A stretch of DNA of 64,000 bases, taken from the NCBI GenBank assembly GCA_003427395.1, contig BFEA01000006.1, positions 6,726,337 through 6,790,336 on the forward strand, in the 5' to 3' direction. The DNA comes from Chara braunii (lineage: Eukaryota > Streptophyta > Charophyceae > Charales > Characeae). Every line of letters begins with the position of its first letter. Within the stretch, counting starts at the first letter, position 1. This document shows positions 31,438-42,069 of the stretch, piece by piece. A program made the translations under genes and the position numbers. The notes beneath the pieces were generated by a model. That model saw only the letters and a list, made by a program, of their open reading frames with translations, was not told the DNA's origin and did not search any database.

Positions 31438-33510
31438 GATTGACCACGATTTAAGTCTGTAACTGAACTACGATCTTTCCTTGGTTTGGCAAGCTACTAT
31501 AGAAAGTTCGTTAGGAACTTCTCACTGATCGTCGCGCTAATGAGAAGATTGTTGAAGAAAGGAACTATCTGGTTGTAGGACGAGGACTGTGAGTCTTCGT
31601 TTAAGAAGATAAAGTATGTTTGAACTCACTATCCTGTTCTGAAAATAGTTGATCCGTCACTTCCCTTCATTGTCACTACTGATGGAAGTCAAAGCGGCAT
31701 TAGCGCAGTCCTTCAACAGAACGACGACAATTGTTACAAACCAATTGAGTTTATGTTTGCACGATTGTCATCAGAAAAGGTCGCCAACTCCACATATGAA
31801 AGGGAATTGTATGCCTTTCTGTGCGTTGGACACATGGAACCACAACTTGTTAGGGAGGCACATCATTGTGTACTCAGACCACTCGGCACTAAAGTGGATA
31901 AAGACACGGCATAGACTCTCTCATAAGTTAGTACGATGGTTTGCATTCATTGATACTTTTGATTTTGAGTTGAAAACTATCAAAGGTAAGTCTAATGTGG
32001 TTGCAGATGCATTGTCCAGACGATGTGATTTCTTTGGTGCTATTGTCTCTTATTTGGATGTTGGGAATGATTTAAAAGATAAACTTCGTCAAGGATATGC
32101 TACTGACCCTATCTGGAAACCTATCATGGATGTCCTTGCGAAAGACCCAACTTTACTTCCCAACTATAGAATAACCGATGGTTTGTTTTTCTTGATAGAC
32201 CAAACTGAACAGAGATTGTGTATTTCTCACAAGGAAGAACTTAACACGACACTAAATGACATTTAGGGTTCAAGAAAACTTACGCTCAGGTTAGAGAACG
32301 CTTTGACTGGAAGGGGCTGAAGGAAGACGTACTAATTTATGTTCGTACATGTCTGGTGTGTCAGAGAAACAAACCTTCACATGAAAATTCACTTGGTCCC
32401 CTGAAACCATTACCGATTCCTAGCGAACCAGGTGAGTCTATCTCGATTGATTTTATGAGCCTCACAAAAAGTCGAAACGACAATAGTCAAGTAATGGTTA
32501 TTGTGGATCGTTTCTCTAAATATGCCATGTTCATTCCCTAACCCGCAGAAGCGCGAACATAACTTGTCATCCAAAAGTTCCAGATGAGATGGGTGATTGA
32601 GTATGGTTTTCCTCTCTTCATTGTATCTGATCGTGATGTCAGGTTCACAAGTATGTCATGGCAAAAGCTTATGGAAGCATACGGTACATGAGTGACCATG
32701 TCCTCAGGGCGACACCCTGAAACGAACGGACAAAGTGAACAGATGAACCGTTTGTGTCAACAATTTTTGCGCATGTATGTGAGACTCGATCATATAGATC
32801 GGGATGAGAACTTACCCAAAATAGCAAGTGCATCTAATAGTAGTGTTCATACCGCTACAGGACGTACGCCTAATGCACTGCACAAGGGGTGGAAACCTAA
32901 GTGTCCCATTGATGTATTAACACGGGACCAATTCCTTAGGTTACCTCCAGGGACTCGGAAGTATGCGGTATTGTTTCAAGAAGACATTAAGAAAGAAAAG
33001 AACAATTTGAAGAAAGTTCAAGACCAGATGATTGAACAAGCTAACAAGCATCGTCGACCATCAACATTCAAGGAATGTGATTTAGTTTGGGTCAAGTCCG
33101 AAGAGATTTCGTTGGAAGAAAAAGTGTCTCAAAAACTTCTGTCTAACTATTTTGGACCCTGGGAAGTTCTCAAAGTAATTTGGGATGCAGAGGAACCGTC
33201 TTATCGAATTGACATTCCCCCTCACCTCAAAATGTATCCTGTCTTTCACGCGTCCAAAATGTTACCCTATGTAGAAGGAAAGGAGTTTCCAAACAGACCA
33301 TCTATGATTTCGCCAGACATGGAAGGCGGAAGTAGACAAAATCATAGAGCATGGGTATTTCTCTACAGATGGACGCGGACGACCCCAAAAGCAGTTCAAG
33401 GTACGTTTCAAATCTCAAGCACCGTCTGAGGACAGATGACTTAGTAAACAAGAATTACTTGAAACTGCTCTTGATATTGTATCTGCATATGAACGTGGGT
33501 TAAAGTCTTA
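31438..33510 (+). pseudogene. pol: RNase H, integrase and chromodomain-like tail of element C
   Basis: RNase H: TTDGSQSGIS, TYERELYAF and VYSDHSALKWIK, VVADALSRR; the long frame 31649-32266 covers its end and the linker. The integrase zinc domain is cut by a frameshift and a TGA (HDTK-stop-HLGFKK) before RTCLVCQRNK. The core has SISIDFMSL and VIVDRFSKYA, a TAA, IVSDRDVRFTS, a TGA, then HPETNGQSEQMNR with the catalytic Glu. 32692-33429 continues to FGPWEVLKVI and the tail, where a frameshift near 33345 splits the chromodomain-like segment. Stops sit mainly at Trp positions. Confidence 0.8.
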
Positions 33511-33550
33511 GTTATTTCTGCGATGGAACTCGAAATCGGATCAGCAGGAA

Positions 33551-34516
33551 TGGAGTAACCCGTGTTCTGCAGCAAGTCTGGGCATCGAACGAAGCCCAGA
33601 CAACACAGGCCTAACTTGGCCTGTGCTAGGCAGTGTGACCACGCACTGCCCTGGAAAGTTAAAAGTCTAAGTCAACTGTCAAAAGTATCACGCCTAGGCC
33701 CTTGGTTGGATACACTTACTTGTTGTGGGCAGGTACCCAGACAACATCAAGGCCATAGGGAGTTCGGTTTCAGGCTTATCTGGGCCGTCATTTGCCTTGA
33801 GATCTCGACGGCCGAGGGAAGTAGCAACCCGGGTCCAGACCCCGCATCAATGCTACATAAGCCTGGACCTTCTGGCTTGGGGAACATTATGTCTTGTGTC
33901 AATGCTGACTTCACGCGTTGACCACGACACTAGCACGACACTCTACGCTGCCATTTGGACGACTACGGCGACGCGCTGCTGGCTCGACATGGTGGCTGGC
34001 TGGCAATTGTCTTTTGGGTATGCTGACGTGGTAGTTGCCACGCACCGCCGCTGACGTGGCCACTGCCACGTATATTGTTGCCGACGTGGCGAGGCTACGT
34101 GACTAGTATTGTTGTTAACATTCATCGTCACTTGAGAGGAGATCATGATCGTGGGCCTTTTGTGGCCCTTTGTGGGGCAATCACAGATACGCACCTGGTT
34201 ATTTCGACGTCGACATTGCTCCAGCTCGCTGATGAGGATTAATTGACGTGCCACGTGGCACATTGAGATAGAACTTCAGATTTGTGTTCGGACTATTGAT
34301 TATTGAGGTGGCGAGCGAGGAGGGAGCCCGAAGCAAGAGTGAGCATTGTCTTCTTCTCCATTCTAGTCTATTCTCCCTCCTCTCTCTTTCGTCTGTGTAT
34401 GTTTTCCCATCTCATTTTATCTGAACACGATTATGATTATTGACAATCATCAGCAGGTTGATATTTATCTGGGCTTGCATTGTTGACAATTGTCTTCACG
34501 ATCTAGGTTCATTGCA
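33551..34516 (+). repeat. 3' LTR of element C
   Basis: 966 bases, pair of 25960-26927. Has the G-box palindrome at 34249-34260, lacks ~24 bases of the CGCTGGCTGGACGCTGG stretch and has an extra GGCCTTTTGTGGCCCTTTG near 34160. Confidence 0.92.
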
Positions 34517-34698
34517 AACCCCTCACAGCTTACAGTTCTCAAACACACCTTCACTTCAGACGGTCATGGGTGGATCATGTGCTCTGCACATAGCTCGTCG
34601 TTGTTAGAATAATTGGCAGCCCAAGGCGGAGAGGGTGTGGTTGAATCTCCTTCGCAATCATATCCCTTCCCCTTAGAAGCCTCCTCAACTTTAATTAC
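34517..34698. other. Spacer between elements C and D
   Basis: 180 bases without a recognised feature. Confidence 0.6.
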
Positions 34699-36068
34699 TG
34701 TTACGATCCTGGCCAATTTCGAAGTATACAAACATCAGAAAGTACAATCCCGTCCAATTGCAAAAAGAAATGAATGAACTTGAGAGGAGAGAGAGGGAAA
34801 GAAGAAGAAGAAGAAGTAAGAAAGAAGAAGATGATGTACTCTAGCATAGACCAATGACAAGGCTCTTCTTCCTCGCCAACCAATCTCCTCCTCCTTATCT
34901 CCTCCCCTCTTATTCAAACAAGAAATAACAATAATAATGTTGAGTGGCTGAACCAGAATCAATGTCCGAATCTGACTTCTACTGCTGGCACAACATGAGG
35001 TCCACCATAGTCATGGCCACCCTTCCTCTTCCTCTACATACAGGCCGAGGCTATGGCGGAGTATTGAGGGTTCTCCCTCCTGTCCAAAGGACAACTCAAA
35101 GCAGCTATGCCGCTGCCCTTCTATCCTCAGGTCAACTCCATACAGCTATGCCTCTGCCCACTCAACCGCCATGCCTGACTCTGTCCCGAGCTTTCTTTAT
35201 GCGGCACTACCCCCACTGGGGCCTTCCAGATGCATCGCCTAACAAGGTGATGAAGATGGTGTCTACCATAGCCAGGTAAGTACCCCACCACTTTCCTCCT
35301 TGGTCCCCTTCTCCCTCCTCCTCCTACCGGTAGAGCTCCACCATAGCCAAGGTGGAAGCTCCCGAGTTCTTCCTCCCAGCAGCGCTGTAGTACCTAGCGC
35401 TACTCCAGCCAGCGCTCCAGCAGCGTGTCGCCGAACTTGCACACTGAAGAATGAGGCCGAGCTCTTGCCTCGGCCTCTTGATATAGCGGCCTGCTTGCCT
35501 TTTGGGCGGTGACTTCCAGGCCGCTCGGCCTCCCAAGCAACCGGTACCTCCTCCCTTTCGGAGGGAAACATCATTGCAGACTCTGATATTGCCCATACAG
35601 GCTCTAGACTCAGTCTGGATGGACTGGTACCGGCCTAGACCTAGCCTACCGCTACTGGGCCTCTAAAAATGCCAACTTTGTCTTCTTCTGCTCGGCCGCG
35701 AGTACCCGGCACATCTATTGCTACTGGGTGCCGTACCGGCCTACCAGCTACTTGAGTGTTTTTCCGCTGCTCTAAGCACCGCGGGCCCCTGGCTCCGCTA
35801 TTCGAGTGTTTTCCCTGCTGCAACCCCCAATGCCACGGCCATAGGAAAGTACCGACCCTACGGGCCTGCCAAACAAGCAAGTACCCTTTGCGGGTCACAC
35901 ACACTCATGCCGACAAGCACTCAGACAGGCACGCAAGTCCATAGGCACGCACACATGCAGACTTAGAAAACACAGCAAAATGCGGGAATCTTGGCAAGGC
36001 ATTCATTCCATCGGCAGAACTTTAGAAATCAGCAGTGTTCTCAGTTTGTGTTATGGCGGGTCATAACA
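34699..36068 (-). repeat. 3' LTR of element D
   Basis: 1370 bases running from TGTTATGA next to the purine tract to a complementary TGTTACGA at the far end. Contains GAA and CA microsatellites near 34800 and 35890-35950. Confidence 0.72.
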
Positions 36069-36083
36069 TTACCCCCCCTCAAG
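36069..36083 (-). promoter_or_regulatory. Polypurine tract of element D
   Basis: CTTGAGGGGGGTAA on the - strand, directly before the LTR's TGTTATGA and 26 bases after the pol stop. Confidence 0.82.
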
Positions 36084-36108
36084 AGCGAGGTCCCTTCGAG
36101 CAAGTAAC

Positions 36109-36954
36109 TCAATCAGAGTCCTTGTATAAAGCATCATAAGTGTAAATAGCAAAGACAGATCGGGTATGTTCCATAGGAGTGAGGGTAGCAGTGAATTTAG
36201 GCTGTTGTTCATAACTAATCAATCGTTCATATGCGTTGACGACTCGCGGGGCACTCTGCAGCATGTCTTTCTTAGTGATCCAGTAAAAGTCATTCAGCGG
36301 GTGGTACAAAAAATGAACTTTGTACTGTCTGCTTCTTCCCTTTCCACTGTGCTCGACAATTCTATGAACCTCGTGACCGCCATTGATTGTGCGGGGAATC
36401 ATTGATTCTCAATCCGAAAAAGTTTCAAGTGGTTCATACGGAAACAACTTCGACGCATGAAAGACTGGGTACGTGCGCAGATGAGTAGGCACATCGATCA
36501 TGTAAGAAGGACCAAAGGAATCATCTCCTACTCGGTTCAGCACCTTCCACAGACCATAGTACTGAGGAAGAAGCTTCCGTGATACACCTTCTTCTTCAGA
36601 AAACTCAGATATCTTAACCCAAACATAACTTCCCACTGTGAAACGGTCGGGCTGGCGCTTTTTGTTTGCATGCTTAATCATAGCATTGCGTCGCCTTTCC
36701 ATAGTTGCGACAACGACTTTGATCAAACGATCAAACTTAGCGTCGTAGCCTGGCTGGCCAGGTGTCAGGCCAGGTGGTTGTTCGGGAAACAGATAGAATA
36801 GAGGATTGCGAATTTTCCACCCCAGATGCAGCCAGTTAGGTGTCATCCCCGTGAAGGAGTGTATGGAGTTGTTGTACAACCCCTGCACAATCGGCAACTC
36901 TTCATACCAAGAGTTTTGATCAGACACAATTAGAGCTCTGAGAAGTTGGATCAC
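36109..36954 (-). pseudogene. pol: Integrase C-terminus and chromodomain-like tail of element D
   Basis: 36409-36954 carries IQLLRALIVSDQNSWYEELP, FTGMTPNWLHLGW, the NKKRQPDRFTVGSYVWVK SH3-like segment and YGLWKVLNRVG, ending in a stop; 36109-36402, in another frame, holds the tail GGHEVHRIVEHSGKGRSRQY and DFYWITKKDML, which has chromodomain spacing but lacks the usual WKGY core. A frameshift near 36405 separates them. Confidence 0.78.
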
Positions 36955-37482
36955 AGTCTGGTTGATCTCCTCGGCCAGCCCATTGGCTTCGGGATGTCAA
37001 CCAGATGTCATCTTGAGTTTGATGTCATAGATCTGGGAGGTGAAGTCCTTCCAATCTGCACTTATAAACCTAGTGTCCCAGTCACTCACGAGAGTTTTCG
37101 AGGGTTCATACTGCGGAATGTACTTCTTATGAAACTCTTTGATCACAAGGTCAGTTGCGGCGTGAGGTGGTAATGGAATCAGATTCAGAAATTTTGAAAA
37201 GCGGTCAACAATCACCATTACTTGCGAATATTCATTCCTACTCTTCTTCCCCATGTCAATGAAGTCGATGGAAAGAGACTCACCCGGGCCATCAGGAATA
37301 GGAAGAGGATGCAGCAACCCATAGGGCTTTTGCCGATACGGTTTGATGCGTTGACAGACTTCACACTCAACCACAAACTTCCGTGTCATTCCTTTCATTC
37401 CAGGCCATACAAACTTTTGCAGAAGACTTTCGTATGTTTTCTCAAAACCGAAGTGTCCAGTCCGGCCATGAGCCAAATCCAA
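36955..37482 (-). pseudogene. pol: Integrase zinc domain and catalytic core of element D
   Basis: HGRTGHFGFEKTYESL and CEVCQRIKPY give the HHCC domain; LSIDFIDMG and VSDWDTRFIS supply two catalytic Asp residues. The frame stops at MTSG, and the next part, with NGLAEEINQT and the presumed Glu, is in the same direction after the TGA. A weak GESLSIDF spacing and overall pattern match elements A-C. Confidence 0.78.
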
Positions 37483-37542
37483 GAAGTGAGTAAGGATCGG
37501 CTCATGGTTGGGTACACACAGTCAGTCGTGCTTCCCGTAACG

Positions 37543-38014
37543 TCAGAAAAGTAAGCCCTTACATTCATGGAAATCAGGCTGACTGCTAGGGTCAGCCCGA
37601 ATCTGCTCAAGGATGGGACTGAGTTCCGGGTCCTTGGCAGTGTGCTCTTTGAGTTCCTCTATCAAATTCTTACGGAGATCATAGGAACCCAGAAGGCAAG
37701 TCATGTACTCAGGATGGTGAGACAAAGCATCCGCAACGCGATTGTAATAACCTTTCTTGTGCTCAAGTTCAAAATCATACACATCAATCTCATGCAGTCA
37801 ACAGGTCAATGTGGTTGATGGATTAATCTTTGTCTGAATCCATTTCAAAGTCTCGTGATCAGATAACACCTTGAAATGACGACCCAAGAGGTAGTGTTTC
37901 CAATGATTTAGTGTCTATCTCAAGGCGTAGATTTCCCACATCTAAGTGTAGGCAGCTACCTTGTGACTGGGCATGTGTTTGCTGTAATATTCAAGCGGAC
38001 GTAAGCCATCGCCG
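37543..38014 (-). pseudogene. pol: RNase H C-terminus and linker of element D
   Basis: Frames with SHKVAAYT, then YDFELEHKKGYYNRVADALS (the last RNase H Asp) and the linker to FHECKGLLF. At least two stops (for example at the LRHEIDVYDF junction) and frameshifts interrupt it. Confidence 0.7.
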
Positions 38015-39385
38015 TCATCTTGCTGTAGCATTGCACCAATCACATACAAGTTTGCATCCGTAGTTACTACGAATGTAAGTTTGGGATCTGCAATGCGATG
38101 CTTGGAAGGCTGTTGTGCATTCCCTATCCCATATGTAAGACGCATTCTTAGTTGTCAACTTGGACAGCGAACGAGCGATGATAGAGAATTTGGGTACAAA
38201 CTTACGGTAGTATGACGCAAGACCAAGAAAAGAACGCAACTCGTGGACATTGACCGGTTGAGGCCAGTTGCGGATGACCTCAACTTTGGTTGCCTCGGGC
38301 TCTAGGCCTGCAGCAGACAACCGATGTCCAAGGTAGATGACGTTGTCCCTCCCAAACTCAGATTTCTTCAAGTTGAGATGGAGCTGCGCATCCTTGATGA
38401 TCTGTAACACTTCCTCAAGGTGTCTCATGTGTTCCTCCATCGACTTGCTGAAGATTAGTATATCATCCAGATAAACAATAAAAAATCGATTGATCTGATT
38501 GCGGAACACCTTATCCATGAGACTTTGAAAGGTGGCTGGTGCATTTGTGAGGCCGAAGGGCATGTCGGTAAACTCGTACAGCCCATTGCGAGTTCTGAAT
38601 GCAGTTTTGTGCTGGTCTGCAGGGTCGACTTCAATCTGGTGGTAGCCAGACGTGAGATCGATCTTGTTGAAGACCCTGCACTCACCTAGAGCATCAAGCA
38701 GATCATCAATACGCGGCAAAGGATATGCACTCTTTCTTGTTATTCTATTCAGTCCGCGGTAATCGATACACATTCGTAGTTTGCCTTCTTTCTTAGGGAC
38801 AAACAAAACCGGTGCACCGAATTCGGATTCGCTTGGCTTGATCCATCCTTTCTCAATCATGTCATCAATCTGTCTTTGCAACTCTTCCAATTCGCATGAG
38901 CCCATGCGATAGACACAACCTTTTGGAGGAGTGCTACCTTCTATCAACTCGATCTTGTGTCGGACCGGACGCACGGAAACTCCATGCGGTTCGGCCAAGA
39001 CTTTAGGAAATCGGTTGAGAAGGTTGAGAATTTCTGATGGGATCTCCGGAAGTGGATCATCACATTCAGGTGCAAGCATCCCGGATTGCATCGGTGCAGC
39101 CAAAACAACAGGATTTGAAGCAGAGTCGTTTGGACTAGAAGTAGATTTAGTAGAGGTAGAAGTAGTTGCATTAGAGGTAGAAACGACATGCAAAGTAGAA
39201 TCATTATGTACAACAAGAATAGAAGGCACATGAGCAGGCCTAACAAAGGCTATATACATTTGCTTATCAACTTTGTGTCTGCGCCAATTTTTGCAGAATT
39301 GCATTGCATTGAGAAAAGTTACTTGGGACTCATGCGGCTCATCCAAGAGGACTGGACGCTTGATTCCCATGACATCTTTGACCAT
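38015..39385 (-). CDS. pol: Reverse transcriptase of element D (intact core)
   Basis: 456 residues without a stop. After a Ser/Thr-rich protease-RT linker (residues 60-110), the RT runs from [87 protein letters not shown] (YLDD at residues 305-308) and VIYLGHRLSAAGLEP, with the thumb [15 protein letters not shown]. All catalytic residues are present. It shifts frame into RNase H at the end (SHCRSQTYIRSN is the out-of-frame start of IADPKLTFVVTTDANLY, seen at 37942-38145). Confidence 0.85.
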   Translation of the reverse strand: MVKDVMGIKRPVLLDEPHESQVTFLNAMQFCKNWRRHKVDKQMYIAFVRPAHVPSILVVHNDSTLHVVSTSNATTSTSTKSTSSPNDSASNPVVLAAPMQSGMLAPECDDPLPEIPSEILNLLNRFPKVLAEPHGVSVRPVRHKIELIEGSTPPKGCVYRMGSCELEELQRQIDDMIEKGWIKPSESEFGAPVLFVPKKEGKLRMCIDYRGLNRITRKSAYPLPRIDDLLDALGECRVFNKIDLTSGYHQIEVDPADQHKTAFRTRNGLYEFTDMPFGLTNAPATFQSLMDKVFRNQINRFFIVYLDDILIFSKSMEEHMRHLEEVLQIIKDAQLHLNLKKSEFGRDNVIYLGHRLSAAGLEPEATKVEVIRNWPQPVNVHELRSFLGLASYYRKFVPKFSIIARSLSKLTTKNASYIWDRECTTAFQASHCRSQTYIRSNYGCKLVCDWCNATAR

Positions 39386-39418
39386 GAACTATGAGTCCTT
39401 CCATGTGGCTCTTTCACA

Positions 39419-39775
39419 TTAGGCCTGCAACCAGCCCAAGCCAATAACCGCGTCGGAGGTGCACTGATAAAGGATATAGAAATTCAACTCATGCGTGATT
39501 GTGCGGTCCGCGTCAAAGGTAGTGCGCACACCTTTGACTGCATGCGTAGATGTGACAACCTTTTGGTTGCCCACTTGGGTCCGACAAGGATTCTGCCAAG
39601 TCATTTGCTTCATTCCCAAGCGTGCCTTGCGAATGCCGTGTGGGGAGAAGTAGTCAGCGGTTGCGCCACAATCAGCCAACGCACGGATGTAACGACCGTT
39701 AATGCGGAGTTTGAAAAAGATCAACTTCGTTTTCCCTTGAGCGTGTTCTTGCTTCATGTGAGCCCAATGCAACAA
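39419..39775 (-). pseudogene. pol: Aspartic protease of element D
   Basis: 118 residues with the active site RALADCGATADYFS (Asp-Cys-Gly rather than the more usual Asp-Ser/Thr-Gly) and the C-terminal AVIGLGWLQ. It ends in a stop just before the RT frame, 34 bases away, where SYGSWSKM-type sequence would continue. Otherwise it is complete. Confidence 0.75.
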
Positions 39776-39793
39776 GAGAGCATGAAAGTCAAT

Positions 39794-40467
39794 TTATTCT
39801 GACTCCACCCAGGGCTCCTTGTATAGGATGTGCATTTTCTCAGCCTTGGAATCAGCATCATATGGGGTCTCAGAAGAGGTTTGCTGAGTGGGATCAGAAT
39901 CCAATGAAGGAACTGCACTTACATGTTCAGCCTCTCTGTCTGTAGAGTGTGTTGATGATGTCTCTACCCCCGTTTCTGGTTTCTCTGCTGCAATCTGAAA
40001 AAATGTTGGATTGAGTGTCCCAGTTTGGTGCAATGCAGGCAAACTCCTTTCTTCACCCTGTGTTTCCACTCACTTTCAGTTATCCGGAGATCTGCCCATG
40101 ATTTTGTGGCAAGATCTTCCGGTTTGGGTGGAATCCTCGCTCCCTTGGGAAGAAGAATGGTGTTAGTGTTATTCTTCATTGTGGTCCTGGGTCCCTTACT
40201 TTTGAAGGCAGTCTTCTTAAGGGCATTCATGGATTCTTCGTCATTTATATACTCAGACTCATGAGTTGACGAAGAGCAAGATGCCTCGCAACCTTGCTCT
40301 TGATCATCATCAAGAGAAGGATCCTCTGCGAAGGTCTCCTCGTCATCCTCAAGTAGATCGTGTGCTGAAAAACGGTTGCTGCCTGGGAACCATTTGCGGC
40401 CGGTGACCTTTTTGCCACCCGATCCACCCGACAGGTCTTGTGCCTCCAGCTTGACTAAGTCCCGCAT
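39794..40467 (-). pseudogene. gag: gag C-terminus of element D
   Basis: Two overlapping frames. 39964-40467 has an acidic region and CLHCTKLGHSIQHF: CX2CX4HX4 then Phe in place of the last Cys. 39794-40069 continues with a Ser/Thr/Asp-rich stretch to the protease. The capsid domain expected upstream is not seen beyond 40467. Confidence 0.65.
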
Positions 40468-40976
40468 GAGGGTAAGCCAATCTGTGTATGCTATGAGTCC
40501 GAGCCCCAGGCGATGTGTTATAGTAGAGGGGACCTTTGTCGGAGGGCGCGGTGTCCCGACCCTCCTATGAACCAGGCTTCTGCTCAGTACCTGCCCCAGC
40601 TCAGATGTCCGTGGCTCGTCGGGTAGTTCCGGAGCCTCAGTTTATCATGCAATGGACCGGTCCAGTTGGTGCCTACCCTCAGCAAAAGGGGTGCGCCACT
40701 GGGCTTTCCATTGGTCCATGCAGGCTCGGCGCCCTGCTGTACAGCAGAGCACTACCGGCCTGTGGTCGTGGTAGCCACCGGGTTTGTCCAGGGACGCGAA
40801 GGTCGAGGGACCGGCGCGGTCTTTTCTACTGCGCGCCGAGTGCCCTCTAACCGAGTTATGAGATTAGGTGCGAAGGCTCCCTCAAGCGTCAGACCTNCGC
40901 GCAGATCTGGACCCTCGTTTCGGTCGAGGACGATCTAGTGACCTCTGACCGTGGCGGCGTTATGATTTTTTTTCCT
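40468..40976. other. Unassigned segment between element D and an ATT repeat
   Basis: No recognised gene. Contains a 95-bp block (40723-40817) that is repeated exactly at 47925-48019. Confidence 0.5.
40723..40817 (+). repeat. 95-bp block shared with 47925-48019
   Basis: GGCTCGGCGCCCTGCTGTAC at the start and GGGACCGGCGC at the end; identical by eye to the second copy next to the N gap. Confidence 0.92.
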
Positions 40977-40978
40977 TA

Positions 40979-41048
<70 letters not shown>
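40977..41048 (+). repeat. ATT microsatellite
   Basis: About 23 TTA/ATT units. Confidence 0.95.
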
Positions 41049-41709
41049 GTCAATCTTCTAATTTAAAATTTCCTTCTGTCACTTCGCGGGGAGGCCAACG
41101 GTTCAAATTTTGAGCGTGGCTATGGTCTATGGCCTAGATTGGCCCGACCTTTCGTTTTGCGCCAAAGGCTGAGAAGTTCGATCAGGCGCGACGCAGCGAC
41201 CCCAAAAGAGGGCCAACCCGCGGCCGCATTGGTAGGAGGCTTATCACCCCCCCTCAGTCGAGAATCATAAGCCCCCTCTTTGCTATCGGACACGGGTACC
41301 CGGTGGCTATAATCCGGCGTTTCCTTTTAGACCGTGAGAATTGCCAGTCAGTGTTCCGTTATGGGACCCCTGCATGGGTGGCGGTCACTTCACGAGGAAA
41401 GTCGGAGCTATGATGTTGATGTCCGACCTTCTGATTTTCCTTTCTTTATTTTGTTTTATTTCGCTAATTTATGAGTTCCAAATTTATTGGAAAATCGAAA
41501 TCCTGGGTTTGGTTTGCAATTCCCCCGTTCAGAGCACAGGGGCCGCTGCAAAAGACAACCTTATAAAGAGCGAGGGTGCCAGTTGAGTCGGGCCTTACAC
41601 TGAGCTCGAGCGATCTCACTACATCGGGTACTAGTGAGCCTGAAGGGGAGAGGGCTAGCCCGTGTGGTGAGTGTGGGAGATTGTTTGAGTGCCTGCCCTC
41701 GCGCTCTGA

Positions 41710-42069
41710 GTGTCTGGGTACGGCTATCCGGGAGCCAGTAGCCTTCTATTGGCTAGATCTTTTGAAACAACAGCCATGGTGAGAAGCAGCGGGCTGTATG
41801 GCTATAGATCGAGGTGCATCCAATCCCTNTGTAGATGGGAGCAGATGTCGGGAGATGGGCCTACAGTAAAAGCCGTGCTGGACTACAGCTACGGCAGGCG
41901 AGAGGCGAAGTTGAGGATAAACGTAGAGGGGGGGAAAGAGGAGGAGATGAGGGCAGACCCAGACCTGCAGATGGCAATTACGGAGGCTAAGGACCGCGCA
42001 GAGAGAAGGTGCAGGCGTGACGGGGTCACGAATGAAGTGAAGGTGACAGTTTTTTACCTGGAGGTATAG
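41710..42069 (+). CDS. Uncharacterised ORF
   Basis: 119 residues with one unknown residue from an N. The C-terminal 70 residues (from SGDGPTVKAVLDYSYGRREA to KVTVFYLEV) have a soluble, mixed alpha/beta composition that looks coding. Family not recognised; it could be a transposon fragment. Confidence 0.3.
   Translation: MSGYGYPGASSLLLARSFETTAMVRSSGLYGYRSRCIQSXCRWEQMSGDGPTVKAVLDYSYGRREAKLRINVEGGKEEEMRADPDLQMAITEAKDRAERRCRRDGVTNEVKVTVFYLEV

Larger units (their letters stand above)
25960..34516 (+). mobile_element. Full-length Ty3/gypsy chromovirus element C
   Basis: Paired LTRs (25960-26927 and 33551-34516) start TG[C/G]AGTAACCC and end TTGCA. A primer site complementary to initiator tRNA-Met follows the first, and gag-pol with chromodomain-like tail lies between. 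The flanks share AACC (25956-25959 and 34517-34520), a 4-base match to a likely 5-base duplication. The LTRs differ by point changes, a ~24-base deletion and a ~20-base insertion, and the coding region has many stops and frameshifts, so the copy is not recent. Confidence 0.9.
34699..40467 (-). mobile_element. Ty3/gypsy chromovirus-like element D (5' end missing)
   Basis: On the - strand: gag C-terminus, protease, RT, RNase H, integrase, chromodomain-like tail, purine tract, LTR. The LTR is bounded by TGTTACGA and TCATAACA, a short inverted repeat. No matching LTR is seen at the gag side, where homology stops near 40467, so the element is 5'-truncated or rearranged. Its RT is the most intact in the window. 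Confidence 0.85.
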
